Below are positions 58,222 through 64,000 of a stretch of 64,000 nucleotides of DNA, one piece after another. Source of the stretch: SMAG-U1939 sp036376595 (GTDB lineage Bacteria; Chloroflexota; Ktedonobacteria; Ktedonobacterales; JADMIN01); contig DASVAA010000004.1 in the NCBI GenBank assembly GCA_036376595.1, forward strand, positions 35,778 to 99,777, in the 5' to 3' direction. The translations under genes and the position numbers were made by a program. The notes below the pieces were generated by a model. That model worked only from the letters and a program-made list of their open reading frames with translations, was not told the DNA's origin and did not search any database. Within the stretch, counting starts at the first letter, position 1. Each line of letters starts with the position of its first letter.

Positions 58222-59940
58222 ATGGCAACATACCAGTACGCGGGAACGGCCCTCGCAGCGACGGATCAGACGACCACCGCTCCTCTGGTGGTGCTCTTCG
58301 AGCGCGACGACGCGATTGCGGTTCCGCTGCTGGCGCAGATTCGCCTGGCGCAATACGACGTCCGCGCGGCACGCACGCCGGTCGAGCTATTCGACATCCT
58401 GGGCAAGCACGACGTGGCCCTGGTGCTGGTGGACCTGGGCAACGCGACGGCCGGGCGCCGCGAGTTCTGGGTGGCGCTCGACGGGCAGCGCCGCGGCCAC
58501 CCGACGCAGGTGATGACCTTCCGCTACACGCCGCCAGGCGGCATCTTCGATACCGATTTCGAGCCGTCGGCCCGTGCGATCGCCGATGTGGAGATCGGCG
58601 GTGCGGCGGAGTTCGAGCTGATCCTTGACGGCATCCGCCAGCGCGTGCCGCTCTCAGGTGGGAGGCCGGGCACCCAGGGATATGCACCGCTCTCGCCCCC
58701 CGCCATCCGGCCCTTCGGCGCGGCGCTCCCCGACCAGGGGCTGGGCGCGGCTGCTCTCGGCGGAGGCCCACAGCAGAACTTCGCCGTGCCGCGGGGCTAC
58801 TATAGCCCACCGCCGACCTCCGATCCCTTCGGGGCGTCGCCGCCTTACCCACACCCCAACTTCGTCGTCCCTTCGCCCCACGCCGCCGACGCCGGCAGCC
58901 CCTTCGCACACCCCGCCACTGTCAACCCCTTCGCCCCCGGCAGCGAGCCATCGCCCTTCGCGCATCCGGCGAACGTCAACCCCTTCGCCGACGACGTGGC
59001 GCCCCAGTCTGTCACGCCACACGCGCCTGTGCCGCCCCTGTTTGGTGGGCAGCATCCTCCCGTGGCGCCCGCCGGACCGGCTGGCCGCATGGCGCAGCCA
59101 CATGGTGCTCCCGCGGGCTTCGAGGAGCGCGCGGCCCATCTGAGTGAGATGTACGCCGCGCAGTTCGGACTCAACGGCAATCCCGGCGCGCCGCGGCCCT
59201 CGCCCTCGGTCGCCGAGTGGGGCACGCCCGCGCCGGCAGGCTCGCCATCCAGCGTCTTCGGCGCCAGCGGACCCGGCTTCGCGCCGTCCGCACCCGATTT
59301 TGGCGCCAGCGACTCCAGTCTGCGCCGCGCGAAGGAGCCGATCGCCGACACCTGGACGCCACCTGATGGCGCCGTGGGCCTCGACCCTGGCGACGAAACC
59401 GGCGTCGTGCCGGAGATGGCGTACCGCCCGTTCAGCGACTCCGCCGAGCGCATGCCGCGAACTGGACCCGCCGATCGCTGGGTGGCTGGCCCTCCAGCCC
59501 AGGCTCCGATTGGCGCGATTGCCTCAGACCGGACCGTTCCCGTGTCTCCCGTGTCCCCGGCGTCACCAGAGCGCCTGCCGGCGATTCGCACGCAGCCCGC
59601 CGAGACGGCGCTGGGCGCGGTGCTGGTCGAGGGCGCGCTGCTCTCGCCGGAGCGCCTGGCCGCGCTCAAAGGCATCCAGCGGCTGCTCGCCAACGTCAAC
59701 ATGGATTTCCGCCTGGGCGAGCTGGCACTGATGTTCCAGTTCCTCAGCCCCGATCAACTGCTCGCCGCGATGCTGGTGAGCCGCGGCCTCGTCAGCCCGC
59801 AGCAGATCGCGGGCCTGGGCCGCGTCAAGCAGGAGATGGCTTCTCAGGGCATGGAGCACGACCTCGAAAGTCTGCTCACCATGTTTCACATCCTGCCGGC
59901 GGAGCAGATTCGCGTGCTGCGTGCCGAGCTGGGCGGCTGA
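58222..59940 (+). CDS. Receiver-like protein with proline-rich linker and C-terminal helical domain
   Basis: Protein of 572 residues in three parts. The N-terminal about 120 residues look like a receiver domain (PLVVLFERDDAIAVPLLAQI, ALVLVDLGNAT, with a possible phosphoacceptor Asp). The middle (about 140-460) is proline/alanine-rich with repeated Asn-Pro-Phe-Ala motifs; PFAHPATVNPFA and PFAHPANVNPFA are tandem copies. The last 100 residues are helical, LGAVLVEGALLSPERLAAL, RLGELALMFQFLSPDQLLAA and SRGLVSPQQIAGLGRVK, resembling the GspE/MshEN N-terminal repeats that bind cyclic-di-GMP or partner proteins. A signalling scaffold is the best guess. No kinase is adjacent. Confidence 0.82.
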   Translation: MATYQYAGTALAATDQTTTAPLVVLFERDDAIAVPLLAQIRLAQYDVRAARTPVELFDILGKHDVALVLVDLGNATAGRREFWVALDGQRRGHPTQVMTFRYTPPGGIFDTDFEPSARAIADVEIGGAAEFELILDGIRQRVPLSGGRPGTQGYAPLSPPAIRPFGAALPDQGLGAAALGGGPQQNFAVPRGYYSPPPTSDPFGASPPYPHPNFVVPSPHAADAGSPFAHPATVNPFAPGSEPSPFAHPANVNPFADDVAPQSVTPHAPVPPLFGGQHPPVAPAGPAGRMAQPHGAPAGFEERAAHLSEMYAAQFGLNGNPGAPRPSPSVAEWGTPAPAGSPSSVFGASGPGFAPSAPDFGASDSSLRRAKEPIADTWTPPDGAVGLDPGDETGVVPEMAYRPFSDSAERMPRTGPADRWVAGPPAQAPIGAIASDRTVPVSPVSPASPERLPAIRTQPAETALGAVLVEGALLSPERLAALKGIQRLLANVNMDFRLGELALMFQFLSPDQLLAAMLVSRGLVSPQQIAGLGRVKQEMASQGMEHDLESLLTMFHILPAEQIRVLRAELGG

Positions 59941-59943
59941 GAC

Positions 59944-59990
59944 GCGGGGGAGAAACCGCGACGGGACGCGGAGGGCCGCAGAGAAGCTGA
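59944..59990 (+). repeat. Repeat B copy after the receiver-like gene
   Basis: GCGGGGGAGAAACCGCGACG, then GGACGCGGAGGGCCGCAGAG. Sense orientation, starting 4 nt past the stop. Confidence 0.7.
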
Positions 59991-60080
59991 CTCTGGGGCG
60001 ACACAGTCGATCCGCCCCGTGACACCGCTCCACACATGCGGCCGGTGCTTCATTGCCGCGATCGGTGCGGCATTCGTCGC

Positions 60081-61109
60081 CTATGGCACGCGCCGCGGGC
60101 CACCACCCGCCAGCAGCAGCACGCCGGCAATCAGCAGAATCAGGCTCAGCAGCGAGAGGCCGATCACCCCCAGGATGCGTCCCAGCCCTGGCCCGGTGCT
60201 GGAGCTCCCGGCCGGCGTGGCCGTCGCCTTGGGCGTGGCGGTTGGGCTGGGCTTGGGCGTGGCCGTCGGCTGTTGCGCCAGCGTCACCTGCACCGCGGCC
60301 ATCAGGGAGGGTAGGCTCGATCCTTGACGGTCGCTGGAGACCAGATAGAGATTGTAGGTGCCGGTGGAGACGCTGGCGGGTATTTGGATGGTCGCCGTCA
60401 CGTTGCCAGAATCTTTGGTGGTGATGGCTGTGCGGTTGGCGGTGCTGAGCAGGGTTGCGCCGTCGAAGTCACTGCCCAACTTGATCGGCTGCTGCGAGAG
60501 ATACACCTGGAGCGTCAGGCCGCCTGGTGCGAAGTTCTGGCCGGAAATGGTTGCCTGGGACCCGATGTATAGCAGGTACGGTGGGCCTTGCAGCGGCGCG
60601 GAGGTCGAGGGGTCCAACAGCTTGAAGGTCGGCGCACTGGCCGCGACGACGCGGAACAGATCGCCAGATTGCGCTGGCGGCTGGGCCGCGGTCGTATCGA
60701 GCGCACAGATGTAGTACTCGCCGCCGACGTTGGACGCGCCCGAAGGCCACTGTACCGTCGTGGTGAATGCGCCGCCGGAGGTCGTCACCGTGCCATTGGC
60801 GAACGAGGGGATACTAGGCCCAGTATTTACGCATCCCTGGCTTTGAGGCACATAACCGAGCTGATACGTGTGGCCGTCGGTGAAGCCCGAGCCGTTGAGC
60901 GTGAGATTGGCGCCTACCGGCCCCTGCGCGACATCGTTGCTATTGGGCGTCGGGATCACGATGCTGACGGTGGGAGTGTCTTGCGGGTGCGCCAACGCCA
61001 GCGACGGAGCGCCGCCCGCCGCCGCCAGGGCGAGCGCAGCGAGCGCCATCCCCAGCACGAGTCCGCGCGCCGCTGCGCGATATGCCCGCCGTCGCACCCA
61101 CCGCTGCAT
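60081..61109 (-). CDS. Secreted cell-surface protein with IPT-like domains and C-terminal anchor
   Basis: Exported protein of 342 residues. A signal peptide (GLVLGMALAALALAAAGG) is followed by two immunoglobulin-like/IPT-type beta domains (VGANLTLNGSGFTDGHTYQL; GSQATISGQNFAPGGLTLQV). A Thr/Pro-rich stretch (QPTATPKPSPTATPKATATP) that may be glycosylated leads to a final membrane helix (IGLSLLSLILLIAGVLLLAG) and a basic end. This is the design of a surface protein displayed from the membrane. ATG 61109 has GGGGAG 7 nt upstream; the open frame extends to 61139. Ligand unknown. Confidence 0.85.
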   Translation of the reverse strand: MQRWVRRRAYRAAARGLVLGMALAALALAAAGGAPSLALAHPQDTPTVSIVIPTPNSNDVAQGPVGANLTLNGSGFTDGHTYQLGYVPQSQGCVNTGPSIPSFANGTVTTSGGAFTTTVQWPSGASNVGGEYYICALDTTAAQPPAQSGDLFRVVAASAPTFKLLDPSTSAPLQGPPYLLYIGSQATISGQNFAPGGLTLQVYLSQQPIKLGSDFDGATLLSTANRTAITTKDSGNVTATIQIPASVSTGTYNLYLVSSDRQGSSLPSLMAAVQVTLAQQPTATPKPSPTATPKATATPAGSSSTGPGLGRILGVIGLSLLSLILLIAGVLLLAGGGPRRVP

Positions 61110-61272
61110 GCTGCCGCTCCCCATCTGTCGTGCTGCCACGCGCTATCTCTCTCCGCGCGGAGCGTATCACCCGCGGTCCCGCTATCGCTGGGCGCCATCT
61201 CGGCATCCGTCGAGGCCGGCGGCGCGGCCATAGTATAGCATGCCCGCTGGGCCGCGCAACGCTCCGCGAGAC

Positions 61273-61358
61273 GGCCAGCGGTTGAAACCGCGCCTGGAGG
61301 GCCTGCGGGCGTCCACCGGACGCCCCTACCGGCCGCAAAGTCCACCTCCGCGGACTGG
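61273..61358 (+). repeat. Repeat C with a nested repeat A
   Basis: GCGGTT-GA-AACCGC, GCCTGGAGGGC, repeat A (61307-61329), then a second hairpin AGTCCAC-CTCC-GCGGACT with one mismatch. The nested copy sits at the same place as in the 40.3 kb element. The rest of 61110-61502 shows no gene. Confidence 0.85.
61307..61329 (+). repeat. Repeat A nested in repeat C
   Basis: GGGCGTCC-ACC-GGACGCCC followed by CTAC. Confidence 0.85.
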
Positions 61359-61502
61359 GAATCGGGTATCGCCGCGCTCACGCACTCGTCTCTTTCGCGC
61401 GGGACGTTGACTCCGCGAGCCGGCGGCACGGTACAATGTGTGCGATTGGGCGCGATCGCGGGCTATTCGGGGAGATGCGCCCCAGAAGGAGTTGCGGCTG
61501 CC

Positions 61503-62477
61503 ATGCAGGTCATCAGTGGTCCCGTGCGCTATTTCTATCTGCGGCGAACCCGCGGCCACGACGAGATCGAGCACTGGCCGCCGGCCATCAAGCCGCTGGA
61601 AGTGCCCGAAAGCAAAGTCTGCGGCTCAGTGCGTCTTTACACCACGAACGTCGGCTGGCGCGCGGAGTGCGGCGACGAGCCGGCATCTGCCGAAACGCCT
61701 GGCCCCAACGGCGCCAGCTCCACCACCCCCACCATCGAGACGCCGCTGCTGCTAACCCGCGAAACGACACTTGGTCTGCTTCAGCCGGATGGCAAGCTGG
61801 CGCGCGGCGAAGTGGCACTGCTCGGGGTGCGCGTCGTCAATGCCGATGCCAAGGGGCCGGAGTACGCGATGCACTTCGTCGTCGTGGGTATGCCCGGCTC
61901 AGGACTCAACCGGCGCCCCACGCTCGTGCCGGTCGAGAGCCTGGTGGTGGGCGAGTACGTAGACAACGGTACGTGGGCCGAGGCGCAATTGGAGCTGCGC
62001 ATGTCGCCCGGCGAATACTCCAATCAGCCCGTCTTCCTGCCCGACCCGGTAATCCTGCGCAACGTCAACGCGACACTCGACCGGACAGTGCAGGCCAACC
62101 CGCGCTTCACCTATGGCGAGAATCCGCAGCGCGACATCACCGCCGAGGTGGGTGCGGGCCGCGTGACGCTCTTCGGTGCCGCCGCCATGCGCGCCGTTGG
62201 CGAGCGGGCGCGGGCCGCGCTGCTGCAAACGCCAGGCGTGGTCGAGGTCAGCGACCGCATCCTCTACCTCGAAGACCTCAAAGAGATGGTCGAGGACGCG
62301 CTGGAGGCCAAGGGGCTGAACGACATCGTGGTGCTGGTGGAGCACGCCCTGGTGGTGCTCAACGGCGAGGTGAGCAGCTCCAAGCTGCGCTGGCAAGCGG
62401 AAGACATCGCCAAGGCGATCCCCGGCGTGCGCGGGGTGGTCAACAACATCGTCGTCGCCGAGCCAACCACGGCGTAG
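61503..62477 (+). CDS. BON-domain protein
   Basis: Protein of 324 residues. The first 60 residues (VRYFYLRRTRGHDEIEHWPP) may form a small barrel. A Ser/Thr/Pro linker follows, then a long beta-rich middle (ARGEVALLGVRVVNADAKG, LVPVESLVVGEY) resembling PRC-barrel-type modules. Two BON-like repeats are at the C-terminus (ITAEVGAGRVTLFGAAAM and LVVLNGEVSSSKLRWQAED, each followed by PGV..V). BON domains bind membranes or phospholipids and are often periplasmic; no signal peptide is visible here. AAGGAG lies 11 nt ahead of the ATG. Confidence 0.82.
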   Translation: MQVISGPVRYFYLRRTRGHDEIEHWPPAIKPLEVPESKVCGSVRLYTTNVGWRAECGDEPASAETPGPNGASSTTPTIETPLLLTRETTLGLLQPDGKLARGEVALLGVRVVNADAKGPEYAMHFVVVGMPGSGLNRRPTLVPVESLVVGEYVDNGTWAEAQLELRMSPGEYSNQPVFLPDPVILRNVNATLDRTVQANPRFTYGENPQRDITAEVGAGRVTLFGAAAMRAVGERARAALLQTPGVVEVSDRILYLEDLKEMVEDALEAKGLNDIVVLVEHALVVLNGEVSSSKLRWQAEDIAKAIPGVRGVVNNIVVAEPTTA

Positions 62478-62478
62478 G

Positions 62479-62585
62479 GGGTAACGGCGAACGCGGAGTT
62501 CGCGGAGATTCGCGGAGACCGCGGAGAGGAGAGAGCAAAAGAGAGAACGCGAAGGATGCGAAGCAAGCGCGCAGGACGCAAAGGG
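62479..62585 (+). repeat. Repeat B copy after the BON gene
   Basis: GGGGTAACGGCGAACGCGG, then AGTTCGCGGAG and TCGCGGAGACCGCGGAG, ending in GCGAAGGATGCGAAG. Sense orientation; the first 16 bases match the copy after folE. Confidence 0.83.
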
Positions 62586-62590
62586 ACATC

Positions 62591-62614
62591 GGTAGAGGCG
62601 TATGGTATACGCCC
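62591..62614. repeat. Repeat A/D palindrome, GTAT core
   Basis: GGTAGAGGCGTATGGTATAC then GCCC: the frame with a GGCGTAT/ATACGCC stem. Confidence 0.7.
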
Positions 62615-62625
62615 AACTTGCGCGA

Positions 62626-62650
62626 CGTAGGGGCGAGGCATGCCTCGCCC
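62626..62650. repeat. Repeat A/D palindrome, AGGCATGCCT core
   Basis: GTAGGGGCGAGGCATGCCTC then GCCC; same core as the copy at 34965. Confidence 0.82.
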
Positions 62651-62694
62651 GCCTGCTTGATTGTCTCGTTGCGAATGATGGTGTCCGGATAGGT

Positions 62695-63375
62695 CTACGA
62701 GAGGACCGGAAGGCCGCCCGGCGTGGTGAATCCGCGCAGCGTGCCCATCTCGCGGATGAAGGCGGCGTACGTGGCAAGGATCTCACCGCTGTTGGCTTCG
62801 GGGCGAGCTGCGTATTCCGCGAGCAGCGGTGACTCGACCATATCCAGCGCGCAGAGGGCAGCAATGCGCTGATATTCATGGCCGTCTTCCCACGCCAATC
62901 GAGCAAGTTCCTCCACGTGTGATGCGCCTATGCGGGCAAGCGCCAGCAGCGCCCGCCGGCGCACGTGCTCATCTTCGTCGCGCACGAAGCAGAGCAGCAG
63001 GGCCTCGGCAGCCGGCTGCCGCTGAGGCTCCAGCGTACCGAGTTGCTCGGCGAGCTGCCACTTGGTGTCCCGTTCGCCCGCGCTCACCGCCCGCTCGGCG
63101 AGATAGAGCAGCTTATCGGGATCGTCACCAAGGTATTCGGCGAGGTGCTGTCCCTCGTTGTCACGCGCAATGGCGTAGAGTAGCGCGCTGGCCGTCGTTT
63201 CATTCCAGTCCTGGTATGCCGTGGCCGATACGACGGCGAAGAAGGCGTTGTACAGCTCTTCCCAATTCGGGTAGAACGTCTCCCACTCTCCGCTGCGCTC
63301 TGCGACCGGGAAAGTGGCCGCCCAGGCGCGAAAGCGGTCCACCTCGGCGTCGAGCGCTTGGAACGGGTTCGCCAT
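62695..63375 (-). CDS. HEAT-like repeat protein
   Basis: Alpha-helical protein of 226 residues. Repeating helix pairs are visible, such as ASALLYAIARDNEGQHLAEY, DPDKLLYLAERAVSAGERD and DEDEHVRRRALLALARIGAS (HVRRRALLALARIG is a typical HEAT-like helix), then WEDGHEYQRIAALCALDMV. Such folds serve as protein-binding scaffolds. No catalytic motif is seen. ATG 63375 with GAGGGG upstream; a longer frame to 63567 runs through repeat B. Transcribed behind the carboxylase gene, so perhaps co-expressed. Confidence 0.82.
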   Translation of the reverse strand: MANPFQALDAEVDRFRAWAATFPVAERSGEWETFYPNWEELYNAFFAVVSATAYQDWNETTASALLYAIARDNEGQHLAEYLGDDPDKLLYLAERAVSAGERDTKWQLAEQLGTLEPQRQPAAEALLLCFVRDEDEHVRRRALLALARIGASHVEELARLAWEDGHEYQRIAALCALDMVESPLLAEYAARPEANSGEILATYAAFIREMGTLRGFTTPGGLPVLS

Positions 63376-63427
63376 TGCTGATGCCCCTCTGAATCTACCT
63401 ATTGCCACGCGATCACGCGTATCCTGA

Positions 63428-63523
63428 TTCCCCTCCTCTGCGTCCTCTGCGGTTTCTCTGTTATCTCCCTTCTCCGCGCCCTCCGCGCTTACTCCGCGGA
63501 CTCCGCGTTCTCCGTAACCTCTC

Positions 63524-63525
<2 letters not shown>
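63428..63525 (-). repeat. Repeat B copy after the carboxylase gene
   Basis: On the minus strand right after the stop: GAGGTTACGGAGAACGCGG, AGTCCGCGGAG, units, then AACCGCAGAGGACGCAGAGG. Sense orientation. Confidence 0.85.

Positions 63526-64000
<475 letters not shown>

Overview
The window is very GC-rich (roughly two thirds G+C by eye) bacterial chromosome with tightly packed, short operons, Shine-Dalgarno-led starts and intergenic gaps full of dispersed repeats. The mix of genes fits a chromosome of the Chloroflexota or a close relative: nusA and ylxR, mutS, coaD, an MqnD-type protein, acyl-CoA dehydrogenases, an acyl-CoA carboxylase subunit, a pentapeptide membrane protein, a large LuxR-type ATPase regulator, MEDS/PAS kinases and copper homeostasis genes. 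That placement is inference; no rRNA or tRNA gene is present to settle it.

Layout. 1-11.5 kb: a truncated secreted protein, a translationally coupled NUDIX hydrolase/metallo-beta-lactamase pair, a membrane Ser/Thr kinase, a DedA protein, a histidine kinase, a transaldolase-like aldolase, a DUF4870 protein and an acyl-CoA dehydrogenase. 11.5-14.6 kb: nusA behind a good promoter and a leader hairpin, then a PIN-type toxin-antitoxin pair on the opposite strand, then ylxR. 14.6-19.7 kb: a LuxR-type regulator with DUF4242 and secreted-protein genes, and a second acyl-CoA dehydrogenase. 20-24.5 kb: an LssY_C protein divergent from a SufR-like regulator, folE and a RibD_C reductase. 24.7-28.8 kb: unrecognised proteins and two membrane proteins with channel-like C-termini. 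28.9-30.5 kb: an IS4-type insertion sequence. 30.9-36.9 kb: a FemX-like peptidyltransferase, a MEDS-PAS-PAS kinase with its response regulator, a phosphoesterase and a nucleotidyltransferase. 36.9-40.1 kb: an ABC-2 exporter operon. 40.4-47.2 kb: MqnD-like protein, MFS transporter, SelW-like and thioredoxin-like proteins, mutS. 47.2-50.7 kb: csoR-copA-copZ. 50.8-53.4 kb: a second PIN toxin-antitoxin pair, a 57-residue membrane protein and a CynX-type transporter. 53.8-64 kb: an oligopeptide-binding lipoprotein, coaD, hutI, a receiver-like scaffold protein, a cell-surface protein, a BON protein, a HEAT-like protein and a partial acyl-CoA carboxylase beta subunit.

The most unusual content is the repeat population. 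Four interacting families are visible: short palindromes with a fixed frame and variable core (A/D); purine-rich GCGGAG tracts (B) that repeatedly begin right after stop codons in the sense direction; two-hairpin elements (C) whose arms show compensatory base changes; and a rarer palindrome (E). A elements also lie in frame inside four protein-coding genes (metallo-beta-lactamase, ABC ATPase, MFS transporter, mutS), all in the same orientation. In mutS an A-B composite like those found between genes adds about 43 residues. This looks like repeat spread shaping both 3' ends and protein sequence.
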